From NCBI GenBank assembly GCA_030647655.1, contig JAUSJH010000021.1, forward strand, positions 1 through 51,901: a stretch of DNA of 51,901 bases, given 5' to 3'. The position numbers and the translations under genes were made by a program. Below the pieces are notes generated by a model that did not search any database, had not been told where the DNA came from, and was given only the letters and a program-made list of their open reading frames with translations. The stretch comes from a bacterium. Its GTDB lineage: Bacteria > Patescibacteriota > Minisyncoccia > Phycocordibacterales > UBA2100. Positions 21,881 to 29,477 of the stretch are shown here, one piece after another; position 1 is the stretch's first letter, and every line of letters starts with the position of its first letter.

Positions 21881-21900
21881 TATCCGCGATTTCTGGATGA

Positions 21901-21968
21901 TATACCCCATGAGATATTTGCCTGTACATTGTTACAAAGTTTAACTTCTTTATCTCACGGGGTATACT
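21901..21968. promoter_or_regulatory. Paired inverted operator, site C (FAD oxidase promoter)
   Basis: Left arm TATACCCCATGAGATA at 21901-21916 and right arm TTATCTCACGGGGTATA at 21950-21966, centres about 49 bp apart, the shortest spacing of the four sites. The right arm contains the -10 TATACT (21963-21968), and TTTAAC 17 bp upstream may be the -35. The oxidase ATG follows 6 bases after the -10. Confidence 0.8.
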
Positions 21969-21974
21969 TGCCTA

Positions 21975-23645
21975 ATGGATTTACGCGCCGCGATAGCGCC
22001 ACTCATTAAAGGCGACGCTCTTGACGACGCTGAAACGCTCCGAAAATTCAGCCGCGACACGAGCATTTTCGAACGAAAGCCCGCTCTTGTCGTATCGCCC
22101 AAAGATGCAGATGACGTTTCGGCGCTCGTGCGATTCGCAACTGAGGCAAAAAAGCGCGGCGAGAACATCTCTCTCACTGCCCGTAGCGCGGGGACCGACA
22201 TGTCGGGAGGCCCCCTCACTGACTCCGTCGTTGTCTCCTTCACGAAATACATGAATAAAATGGGTGAAATCGGCTCTGATTATGCGATAGCTGAGCCGGG
22301 CGTGTACTATCGTGATTTTGAAAAACAAACGCTCGCAAAAAACGGGTCTATCCTTCCTCCATACCCTGCCTCGCGTGAGATGTGTGCTTTGGGCGGCATG
22401 ATCGCGGACAACGCAGGCGGCGAGCTGACTCTGCGATACGGCAAGATGGATCGCTATGTGCAAGAGCTCGACATGGTGCTTTCTGACGGTTCGCGGGCAA
22501 CATTTAGCCCACTCGGAGCAACGGATCTTGCCAAAAAGAAAGCCGAACAATCCATCGAGGGAGAAATATATCGTCGTATGGACGAGCTTATCAGGAGCAA
22601 TCAAGACATTATCGGAGCGGCTCGCCCGAACGTAACGAAAAATTCGGCGGGGTATGCGCTGTGGGACATCTGTGATCCGAAGAAAGGCACGTTCGATCTT
22701 ACAAAACTAATCGTCGGTTCGCAGGGCACACTCGGCCTTATCACGAAAGCTCGGTTCTCACTCCTCAAAACGAAACCACATCACGCCATGCTCGTTATAT
22801 TCCTTTCTGATCTCGTGAAACTGCCGGAAATAGTGCGGCGCGTACGCGCATTCGACCCGGAATCATTTGAATCGTACGATGACCACACGTTCAAGCTCGC
22901 GGCTCGCTATGCGTACGACTTTCTCAAGCACATGGGATTGTGGCAATCTATTACGCTCGCCTTCGCTTTTCTTCCTGAAGTTTGGATGGCCATAACCGGT
23001 GGTATTCCCAAACTCGTCCTCCTAGCGGAATTTGCCGAGGACACCGATGAAGAGGCGCAAGACAAAGCTCATAAGGCGCGCGCAGCACTCTTGGACCTGT
23101 CGGTGTCAACAAAAATCGCCATTGGAACAATGGAAAAGAAATACTGGAAGATTAGGCGAGAAAGCTTTGCGCTCCTGCGGAAACATGTGCACGGTCTCCA
23201 CGCAGCGCCATTTATCGATGACATCGTCGTTCACCCCGACGACTATCCGAAATTCCTACCGGAATTGAATGCGCTCCTCGCGCAGTATGACATCATGCAT
23301 ACGATCGCAGGACACATCGGTGATGCAAACTTCCACATCATCCCGCTTGTTGACCTTGGCAATCCGGCGCATCGGAAAGCAATAATGGAATTAACCCCCA
23401 AGGTCTACGAGCTTGTCGCCAAATACAAGGGCTCGATAACGGGTGAACATAACGACGGCATCATCCGCACGCCATATCTACACATGATGTACGGTCCGAA
23501 GATACTGGAATTATTTGCCGAAACCAAACGCATCTTTGACCCTCAAAATATTTTCAACCCCGGCAAAAAGGTCAGCTTGCCTGGGGAGGGCGGCACCATC
23601 GCCGACATCGAAAAATACATGGCCCGACCCGTTGTTTCGCACTGA
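21975..23645 (+). CDS. FAD-linked oxidase (GlcD/D-lactate dehydrogenase family)
   Basis: 556 residues. The PCMH-type FAD domain is seen in PALVVSPKDADDVSALVRFA (about 35-54), ARSAGTDMSGGP and GGMIADNAGGELTLRYGKM (about 140-158). The C-terminal FAD-oxidase domain has TIAGHIGDANFHIIPLVD with the active-site His pair region and ITGEHNDGI, and ends with IFDPQNIFNPGKK. Such enzymes oxidise D-lactate, glycolate or other 2-hydroxy acids and pass electrons to quinone or another carrier; there is no iron-sulfur domain fused here. The substrate cannot be told. It is a single gene under paired operator C. Confidence 0.9.
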   Translation: MDLRAAIAPLIKGDALDDAETLRKFSRDTSIFERKPALVVSPKDADDVSALVRFATEAKKRGENISLTARSAGTDMSGGPLTDSVVVSFTKYMNKMGEIGSDYAIAEPGVYYRDFEKQTLAKNGSILPPYPASREMCALGGMIADNAGGELTLRYGKMDRYVQELDMVLSDGSRATFSPLGATDLAKKKAEQSIEGEIYRRMDELIRSNQDIIGAARPNVTKNSAGYALWDICDPKKGTFDLTKLIVGSQGTLGLITKARFSLLKTKPHHAMLVIFLSDLVKLPEIVRRVRAFDPESFESYDDHTFKLAARYAYDFLKHMGLWQSITLAFAFLPEVWMAITGGIPKLVLLAEFAEDTDEEAQDKAHKARAALLDLSVSTKIAIGTMEKKYWKIRRESFALLRKHVHGLHAAPFIDDIVVHPDDYPKFLPELNALLAQYDIMHTIAGHIGDANFHIIPLVDLGNPAHRKAIMELTPKVYELVAKYKGSITGEHNDGIIRTPYLHMMYGPKILELFAETKRIFDPQNIFNPGKKVSLPGEGGTIADIEKYMARPVVSH

Positions 23646-23664
23646 CCGGCACGAGACTATGCCG

Positions 23665-23982
23665 CTATACAAGCTTCAGGACGTGAAGTAGGAAGAATCC
23701 TGCGATGACACCAACGGCCAGAATAACGGCAACAGTCTCTAAGAAGATTATTGTGGAGAGCCGCGGCGCATGTTTCAAACGTAATGTCAGACTAGCGACG
23801 GTGAACAATCCGAGTGCGAGAGCGCCCTTGCCGAGCCAGTGGTGATAAAACGTCGCCTTGAGCCAATCCTTAAGTGCGGGTGTTTCTTCCGCGCTGACGA
23901 TGAGTACTGCAAGCATCAATGATGTCACGATAGTCGCGATTGCGACTGAACGAACCCACGAAGCGAGTGGTGAGTTCATCAT
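23665..23982 (-). CDS. Three-helix membrane protein, unknown
   Basis: 105 residues with three membrane helices (about 12-32, 50-68, 78-102). The loop between the first and second contains KDWLKATFYHHWLGKG, with two adjacent His residues that might bind metal or heme, although this is only a possibility. Last of four genes that overlap by 4 bases each (ATGA type) on the minus strand, so it is translated together with the two membrane proteins and the reductase upstream. Confidence 0.7.
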   Translation of the reverse strand: MMNSPLASWVRSVAIATIVTSLMLAVLIVSAEETPALKDWLKATFYHHWLGKGALALGLFTVASLTLRLKHAPRLSTIIFLETVAVILAVGVIAGFFLLHVLKLV

Positions 23983-24425
23983 ATTGAGCCGGAGACAAAC
24001 ATGCCTGATGCCGCCGTTGCCACTCCGATTACTAGCGCTACGAACGTCAAAAGCGCCGTGCTTTTTCGAAGCCCGTCATCCGGATTTGCACGTAGATATG
24101 AAGCGCAAAGTGCGATTGAGAGCGCGACGAATGGCAGAACGAGGAAAATATGTTCCTTCGTCTCCATAAAGAAAGTATGCGCGACGGGCGCGGCCCCTGC
24201 GAGTATTCGCGGTTTGACCGCCGTGCCGTAGTACGTCACGTAATAATAGGCCGATGTCGCCCACGATAATAAGAAGAGTGCCGCGGCTGACCACGCGAGG
24301 CGCGAGATAAACACGTAGTTCGGTGCTTTCTTGAGGAGGTGCATTAGGACGACGTTGTGCATGCCTATCGCGATAATACCGCCGATGACGTGGACAATGA
24401 GCAGGGCGGCAAGGGTAGTCGTCAT
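23979..24425 (-). CDS. Four-helix membrane protein, unknown
   Basis: 148 residues with four membrane helices. The first helix contains LIVHVIGGIIAIGMHNVVLMH, with His residues spaced along one face, and a later helix starts with HTFFMETKEHIFLVLPF. Such intramembrane His could bind heme or copper. I do not recognise the family. The start at 24425 overlaps the stop of the preceding gene by 4 bases; 12 more codons upstream would lie inside that gene. Confidence 0.7.
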   Translation of the reverse strand: MTTTLAALLIVHVIGGIIAIGMHNVVLMHLLKKAPNYVFISRLAWSAAALFLLSWATSAYYYVTYYGTAVKPRILAGAAPVAHTFFMETKEHIFLVLPFVALSIALCASYLRANPDDGLRKSTALLTFVALVIGVATAASGMFVSGSI

Positions 24426-24925
24426 ACTTTTCGTGGTGCGTGTGTGCGGGCGCGTATCCAACGCAAACCAAGACCTACCAGCACGATAGCAATCGCGTAG
24501 TATGTCAGTATTTCAAAATAGGATGCACTGGTTTTACCGATGACTCCCAGAACGAGCGCGGCATACCATGAGGTGAGCGACACCGCGGCGCCTACAGCGA
24601 ACGGCATTATTCGCGCCTGAAGAAGGATTGCGTTCCCGACAAGGACTGCGACAACGGTCATTTTGGCCCAGAACGATGGACTGGTGAGGATTCCCACGTG
24701 TTCTGTGAGCCGGAAATACAGCAAAAATCCAAAGCCCGATATGACGAGCAGGAAAAGCCCCGTCCGCATGACGGTATAGGTTACCGCGAGCACCTTCCGC
24801 TCTTCATCGTTGACGATGTCGTCGCTATTGAAACGTGTGTAATATATTTCGGCAAATGTCGCCGCGCCGACACCAAGGACGGTGCCGATCACATGCATGA
24901 TAACCAAAAGTTCCATTAACGTCAT
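24422..24925 (-). CDS. Membrane protein with His-containing first helix, unknown
   Basis: 167 residues, four or five membrane helices. It starts MTLMELLVIMHVIGTVLGVG, similar in layout to the next gene (LLIVHVIGGIIAIG), so the two are probably distant paralogs that may pair in the membrane. The loop RFNSDDIVNDEERK is soluble. The start at 24925 overlaps the reductase stop (ATGA). Together with a flavodoxin-fold reductase this suggests a small membrane redox unit; that is an inference from context only. Confidence 0.7.
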   Translation of the reverse strand: MTLMELLVIMHVIGTVLGVGAATFAEIYYTRFNSDDIVNDEERKVLAVTYTVMRTGLFLLVISGFGFLLYFRLTEHVGILTSPSFWAKMTVVAVLVGNAILLQARIMPFAVGAAVSLTSWYAALVLGVIGKTSASYFEILTYYAIAIVLVGLGLRWIRARTHAPRKV

Positions 24926-25506
24926 ATACCTTGTGATCCTAATTCTCGTACCTGCGCCACCCATGCATCGTGCTTCACCGGTTCTGAATGCTCGGCCGGT
25001 CCCATTGTCGTTACGTGCACATCCATACCTGAGAAACCGAGGATGCCGCGCGATATCTCATTCGTATAATCGCCGTATTTCAACCGTGTCATAAAAGGAC
25101 TATGAGCTCCGTCAACGACGATGACGCGAGCCGTCTTACCCTTCAGCAATTCTACTACATCGTGAGTCTCCTTATCAAAATGAAATGCGAAGCCAGGCAA
25201 CCATATCCGGTCGAACATACCCTTGAGGAGAGCGGGCATGCTCGTCCACCAATTCGGGTACAAAATTACCACATGGTCAGCCCAACGTATGTTCTCCTGC
25301 ACGAGCTTAAGATCTGGCTCAAGAGGTTGAATTTCACTGTACCCCTTGTGCAGGATGGGATCGAATCGTAACTCACTGAGATTAACTCGCTTGGTTTCAT
25401 TGCCAGCAGCGCGAGCCGCATTTTCGTAGGCGTCGGCAAGCTCTCCAGTAAATCCATGGAGATGGGAATGACCGACCAATATGAATATCTTACGACTTGA
25501 TGCCAC
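24922..25506 (-). CDS. Flavodoxin-fold NAD(P)H:quinone oxidoreductase-like protein
   Basis: 194 residues of the NQO/KefF/MdaB type. The start KIFILVGHSHLHGFTGELAD gives the FMN phosphate-binding loop, DPILHKGYSEIQPLEPDL is the family block, and HVVILYPNWWTSMPALLKGMFDRIWLPGFAF carries the flavin-binding P-x-W-W-x-x-x-P signature. It should reduce quinones or other acceptors with two electrons from NAD(P)H. GTG at 25506 is the start, as TATACT (25513-25518 on the minus strand) ends 6 bases before it. It leads an operon with three membrane proteins. A paralog is at 50475. Confidence 0.88.
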   Translation of the reverse strand: MASSRKIFILVGHSHLHGFTGELADAYENAARAAGNETKRVNLSELRFDPILHKGYSEIQPLEPDLKLVQENIRWADHVVILYPNWWTSMPALLKGMFDRIWLPGFAFHFDKETHDVVELLKGKTARVIVVDGAHSPFMTRLKYGDYTNEISRGILGFSGMDVHVTTMGPAEHSEPVKHDAWVAQVRELGSQGI

Positions 25507-25512
25507 GGGTTC

Positions 25513-25527
25513 AGTATAGCGTATAAT
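25513..25527. promoter_or_regulatory. Back-to-back divergent -10 boxes
   Basis: TATACT for the minus-strand reductase operon (25513-25518) and TATAAT for the + gene (25522-25527) lie only 3 bp apart. Each ends 6 bases before a GTG start codon, so both transcripts should be leaderless, and polymerase bound at one would cover the other. Confidence 0.7.
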
Positions 25528-25533
25528 AAACAC

Positions 25534-25917
25534 GTGAAAAAGGTATATTGGGAAATACTAATCAGCGCAACTTTTGTCCTCGGGGGCGCTTTTTTAATGT
25601 ACGGTCAACTGGAGGGCAAAACGGCATTTTGGGATGCGCAGTCTGTTTGGAGCGTGGCGCTTGTCACCTGCTGGACGATGGTTGCGGCCGGATATTATTA
25701 CCAAGGCTGGATGATACACCATGGACACACATCGGTTAACGTTTCCGCTGTCCTGCCGTCAATTGTTTTTGTTGTGCAGTGTATTTTGTTCATTAAAGGC
25801 ATCTTTTTTCACGACTGGTCACTGATTTCCGGTGCTCTTATTGTGAACTCGGGAGTTGTTTTCTGTCTCTACCAGATCATCAAAGCAGAAAAGAACTGGA
25901 CTCCATCAAGACACTAA
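25534..25917 (+). CDS. Four-helix membrane protein, unknown
   Basis: 127 residues with four membrane helices; GWMIHHGHTSVNV in the loop between helices two and three carries three His. GTG start decided by TATAAT 6 bases upstream. It is divergent from the reductase operon with overlapping promoters and converges on guaA (4 bases between stops). Similar four-helix small proteins occur widely in CPR without assigned function; I cannot name one. Confidence 0.72.
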   Translation: MKKVYWEILISATFVLGGAFLMYGQLEGKTAFWDAQSVWSVALVTCWTMVAAGYYYQGWMIHHGHTSVNVSAVLPSIVFVVQCILFIKGIFFHDWSLISGALIVNSGVVFCLYQIIKAEKNWTPSRH

Positions 25918-25921
25918 GACA

Positions 25922-27508
25922 TCAACCCCACTCGATAGTCGCAGGCGGCTTGTCGGAAATGCGATAGACAATGGCACCCACTTCGCGCACCTCGTTGGTG
26001 ATACGGCGGGAGACGCGATCGAGAAAGTCGTAGGGAAGCTGTGCAAAACGCGCCGTGAAGCCATTCACACTCCAAACAGCCCATAGAGCGACCACAGCGC
26101 CTTGGCCGGCATCATCGCCCTTGGAGACGGTGTGTTTTGAGTGTGTGAGCGTAGCTCCTGCTTGCCAGACTGTTTTATATAGGTCAGTGACACGCAATTC
26201 TTCTATATAAATGCCGTCTATGGCACGGGCGATTTTGAGGTTCTCTGCAGTTACTTCGCCTTCAATTCGCACTACCAAGCCAGGGCCGGGGAAGGGGTGA
26301 CGCACCAAAAGGTCCTCGGGAACGCCGATATCTCGGCCGATGTTGCGAGCGGAATCTTTGACCTGGTCTTCAAGTGGAATAAGTTCTGGAACGGAAAATC
26401 CGAGCTTTACGTTGTGGTGCACTTTTATCTCCGCGACGCGCGCGCCGGTTGCGTGCCCATGTCCGCTTTCACGTATATCGGTATAGAGCGTACCCTGTGC
26501 GATAAAGTCAGCGCCGAAGTCTTTTATTTTCTCCTCCAGCACTTTTTTGTATACGTCGCGCACCGCAAGCCGTTTCTCGCGCATGTCGGTCTTGCCTTTG
26601 AGTGCTTTCAAGAAGTCTTTTGTGGCGTCGGCAATCTCGAGCTCCATCCAGTTCTCGTTACCGAAATACTTTTTCACATACGCTTCGTCATCTGGTCGGT
26701 CAATACCACGGATATAAATCCCCTTAAGTTTGGCGCCCGCTTCTTTCAGAAGATATGCGACGACCGAGGAATCCGAACCTCCGGAGAGAGCGATAAGCAC
26801 TTTCTTGCCGCTGGCGACCTTCTTCAACTCTTGGATTTTCTCCTGCGCTACATTGTGCGCAGGGAAACGGTCGGTAATGCCGCAGAGATTTACAAAATTC
26901 TCATATATTTTGGGGCCTTCTTCGGTGTCCGTCACTTCCGGATGAAATTGCACACCCCAGAGATGTTTATATCTTCCCGCCGCGACAGGCGCATTATCCG
27001 TCGAGCCGAGATTTTCGAGTGCAGAGCCTTCTTCGACAGAGTCTCCGTGCGTCTCAAGCACCTTACTCTCTCTCGCGATTCCTTCAAAGAGTGGATCATT
27101 GCCAGTCGTTTTGAAAGTATGTATGCCGAATTCACGCTTCTCGTGTGGGGTGACTTTTGCACCGACATGCTTTGCCCACATCTGGAATCCGAGACATACG
27201 CCAAGAGTGGGAATACCGAGGTCGAAAATATTCACGTCGAACGGTGGCGGTTCACTGTGTACAGAGGCGGGGCCGCCAGAAAGAATGATGCCGGCAGGCG
27301 CAACCTTTTTCACATCCGCCGCCTTTACACTCGCTGGGTCCGCAACGACACAAAAGACCCCGAGCCTAGCTAACTGCTGCACGATTAGATGGTCGAATTG
27401 TGAGCCCATTGAGAAGAGGAGAATGAAATGCTTTGTTTGTCGCACGTGCATCTCTTCATCTATCCCTTCAAGCGCTTCTTTCGAGGCTGTTTTGAAGATC
27501 TTCAACAT
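25922..27508 (-). CDS. guaA: GMP synthase, glutamine-hydrolysing
   Basis: 528 residues. The class I glutamine amidotransferase domain comes first, with nucleophile Cys105 in LGVCLGFQM and the His/Glu pair in QFHPEVTDTEEG. The ATP pyrophosphatase domain follows with the PP-loop LSGGSDSS, then the dimerisation domain with FPGPGLVVRIEG and the C-terminal PPATIEWG. It converts XMP to GMP using glutamine ammonia. The first 28 residues are an extra segment before the usual start (KHFILLFSMGSQFDHLI), so a later start is possible; TACGAT 9 bases before the ATG at 27508 supports the long form. Single gene. Confidence 0.95.
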   Translation of the reverse strand: MLKIFKTASKEALEGIDEEMHVRQTKHFILLFSMGSQFDHLIVQQLARLGVFCVVADPASVKAADVKKVAPAGIILSGGPASVHSEPPPFDVNIFDLGIPTLGVCLGFQMWAKHVGAKVTPHEKREFGIHTFKTTGNDPLFEGIARESKVLETHGDSVEEGSALENLGSTDNAPVAAGRYKHLWGVQFHPEVTDTEEGPKIYENFVNLCGITDRFPAHNVAQEKIQELKKVASGKKVLIALSGGSDSSVVAYLLKEAGAKLKGIYIRGIDRPDDEAYVKKYFGNENWMELEIADATKDFLKALKGKTDMREKRLAVRDVYKKVLEEKIKDFGADFIAQGTLYTDIRESGHGHATGARVAEIKVHHNVKLGFSVPELIPLEDQVKDSARNIGRDIGVPEDLLVRHPFPGPGLVVRIEGEVTAENLKIARAIDGIYIEELRVTDLYKTVWQAGATLTHSKHTVSKGDDAGQGAVVALWAVWSVNGFTARFAQLPYDFLDRVSRRITNEVREVGAIVYRISDKPPATIEWG

Positions 27509-27590
27509 GTTTCCGCCATCGTACCACGTAGGGGAGCCAATCTCCTAAACGGATGAGGATTCCATGAAGGTGTGGATAACTGGCTTGCGG

Positions 27591-27640
27591 TGGGGTATAG
27601 TGGTATATACTCTATGACAGTGGGAAAAAGTGGGAAACAG
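27591..27640 (+). promoter_or_regulatory. mraZ promoter with MraZ operator repeats
   Basis: TGGGA at 27621 and 27631 (exactly 10 bp apart, with GTGGGAAA context), a TGGGG at 27591 and a degenerate TGGTA at 27601, all in 10-bp register. This matches the direct TGGGN repeats bound by MraZ. The -10 TATACT (27606-27611) lies between the upstream and downstream sets. Confidence 0.75.
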
Positions 27641-27652
27641 ACACTTCATGCT

Positions 27653-28087
27653 ATGTTCATCGGCGAATACGAGCACAATCTCGACGAGAAAAATCGAATA
27701 TCACTGCCGAAGGCTTTCAGATCGGCGTTCGGTAAAAGATTCGTCATGACGCGAGGGCTCGACAATTGCCTCTTTGCATATCCGCGAGCGAGTTGGGAGA
27801 AGGTCGCAGCAAGGCTGCAAGAACTTTCTTTCGCCCAAGCGGATACGCGCGGCTTCAACCGATTCATGCTCTCAGGAGCCACAGAAGTGGAAGTGGATGG
27901 CGCGGGAAGAATTCTCATTCCCGAACATCAACGAAGCTTTGCTGGCTTGAGGAAACGCGTGGTCTTCGCAGGGGTTTCGGACCGTATAGAGGTCTGGGAC
28001 GCCGAACGGTGGACAAGCTACAAAGCAAAGATCGAGAAGGACGCAGAGAGGATGGCCGAGAAATTGGGCGAGATCGGCGCACTCTAA
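27653..28087 (+). CDS. mraZ: Transcriptional regulator MraZ
   Basis: 144 residues, double AbrB-like swapped-hairpin fold. MFIGEYEHNLDEKNRISLPKAF at the start (first repeat, with the D-x-K-x-R motif) and VEVDGAGRILIPEHQR (second repeat) are both clear. MraZ binds the repeats in front of its own gene and controls the division and cell wall cluster. I start at 27653, not at the ATG at 27614, because the operator repeats lie at 27621-27640 and the family begins with MFxGEYEH. First gene of mraZ-rsmH-ftsL-ftsI. Confidence 0.95.
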   Translation: MFIGEYEHNLDEKNRISLPKAFRSAFGKRFVMTRGLDNCLFAYPRASWEKVAARLQELSFAQADTRGFNRFMLSGATEVEVDGAGRILIPEHQRSFAGLRKRVVFAGVSDRIEVWDAERWTSYKAKIEKDAERMAEKLGEIGAL

Positions 28088-28103
28088 TTTCGTAATGCCA
28101 GAC

Positions 28104-28157
28104 CACTGGAAGACCTTTTAAACGTCATGCGCACGCGACGCCCACAGTCTTCCAGTG
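28104..28157 (+). promoter_or_regulatory. Hairpin enclosing the rsmH start codon
   Basis: Perfect 11-bp inverted repeat: CACTGGAAGAC (28104-28114) and GTCTTCCAGTG (28147-28157). The rsmH ATG at 28127 sits in the 32-nt loop, so the start would be presented in a loop of the mraZ-rsmH mRNA. Confidence 0.6.
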
Positions 28158-29056
28158 ATCCGGTGTTGGGAACACAGCACCGACCCGTTCTTTTACACGA
28201 AGCAGTCGAATTCCTAGCTTTGAAACCAGACGACACGGTTGTTGATGCGACACTCGGAGAGGCAGGGCATGCACTCGCCAGTATAGGGGAACTTGGCGAG
28301 CACGGAATATTTGTCGGATTCGATCTCGATTCCGATGCAATCGAGCGAGCCAGAGAAATGCTCAAAGGTGCTGCACCCGAAGTCCATATCGTCGAGGCGA
28401 ATTTTCGCGCTCTCGCTCGCGAACTTTCAACGCGAGGAATATCGCGGGTCGACAAAGTTTTGTTCGACCTTGGGTGGAGCTCCCGCCAGCTCAACTCCGG
28501 AAGAGGATTCTCGTTGAAGGGTGATGAACCGCTCCTCATGACGTACTCCAAGGGCGTGACAGCGCTCACAGCGGCAACCATCGTAAACAAATGGTCCGAG
28601 GAGTCGCTAGCTGATGTCATCTTCGGATGGGGAGAGGAGCGATACTCGCGACGAATCGCAAAAGCTATTGTCGAGCATCGTTTCGAAAAGCCGTTCACAA
28701 CAGCGCGAGAACTTGCGGAAGCAATCTATGCGGCAGTGCCTCCGAGATACCGCCACGGTCGTATACATCCCGCCACGCGAACGTTCCAAGCACTTCGTAT
28801 TGCGGTCAACGACGAGCTAGGGGCGCTTCGAGAAGGTCTCGCAAATGCATGGAAAGTTCTTTCGAAAGACGGGAGGATAGCCGTCATAACCTTCCACTCG
28901 ATAGAAGATAGGCTGGTGAAGCAAACTTTCAAACTATGGGAGGACAGTGGTGAAGGGAAGCGACTGACAAAAAAGCCTTTGACTCCGAGCGCCGAAGAGA
29001 TTAGAGACAATCCTCGGTCTCGTAGTGCAAAACTTCGTGTGATCGAAAAACTATAA
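28127..29056 (+). CDS. rsmH: 16S rRNA (cytosine1402-N4)-methyltransferase RsmH
   Basis: 309 residues. HRPVLLHEAVEFLAL (about 18-32) is the typical start, VVDATLGEAGHA is the SAM-binding motif (Glu-Ala where most have Gly-Gly), and VLFDLGWSSRQLNSGRGFS with FRTALRIAVNDEL-like TFQALRIAVNDEL are the other family blocks. ITFHSIEDRLVKQTF near the end completes it. The enzyme methylates the ribosomal P-site cytosine. It begins 39 bases after mraZ, in the loop of an 11-bp stem. Confidence 0.95.
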   Translation: MRTRRPQSSSDPVLGTQHRPVLLHEAVEFLALKPDDTVVDATLGEAGHALASIGELGEHGIFVGFDLDSDAIERAREMLKGAAPEVHIVEANFRALARELSTRGISRVDKVLFDLGWSSRQLNSGRGFSLKGDEPLLMTYSKGVTALTAATIVNKWSEESLADVIFGWGEERYSRRIAKAIVEHRFEKPFTTARELAEAIYAAVPPRYRHGRIHPATRTFQALRIAVNDELGALREGLANAWKVLSKDGRIAVITFHSIEDRLVKQTFKLWEDSGEGKRLTKKPLTPSAEEIRDNPRSRSAKLRVIEKL

Positions 29057-29063
29057 AGAAAGT

Positions 29064-29465
29064 ATGAGAGCCCGTATACATAAAATAAGCAGACACGTCC
29101 CCTCGATATTTCAGGGGAGGTTGGATTTTAATACTACACAGCACCGTATTTCGCTCTCTATTGAGCACCCCGCGGAGCTACTCGCGCTCCGCGTGCTCGC
29201 CATCGCACTCATCGCACTCGTTTGCGGCTATCTTTATTTCGTTTCTGCGTCTGTCCTCAACGTGATGTCGCGCAAAGAAGCACTTACTCGTACTGCTCTT
29301 ATACAGGGAAGTATAGGTGGATTGGAACAAGAATATTTCAAATTGTCACAAAGCGTCAAACCGAATTCAGGTGCGGCTTTGGGGCTTTCTCCTGTTTCGC
29401 AGACGCAATACGTATATCGACCCGGTAATGTTGGAGCTGTTACAATTGTTCGCAATGAAATCTAG
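29064..29465 (+). CDS. ftsL: FtsL-like division protein
   Basis: 133 residues: a basic cytoplasmic part of about 40 residues, one membrane helix (VLAIALIALVCGYLYFVSASVL), and a short helical outside part with a broken heptad pattern. Position between rsmH and ftsI, size and topology fit FtsL, the partner of FtsB/FtsQ that activates FtsWI. Sequence is poorly conserved in this family, so the call relies on place and shape. Confidence 0.7.
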   Translation: MRARIHKISRHVPSIFQGRLDFNTTQHRISLSIEHPAELLALRVLAIALIALVCGYLYFVSASVLNVMSRKEALTRTALIQGSIGGLEQEYFKLSQSVKPNSGAALGLSPVSQTQYVYRPGNVGAVTIVRNEI

Positions 29466-29477
29466 CCGCGAGACCCT

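Noticed and set aside
26297-27373. 358-codon open frame on the + strand
   Set aside because: Antisense of guaA; the length comes from codon structure of the real gene.
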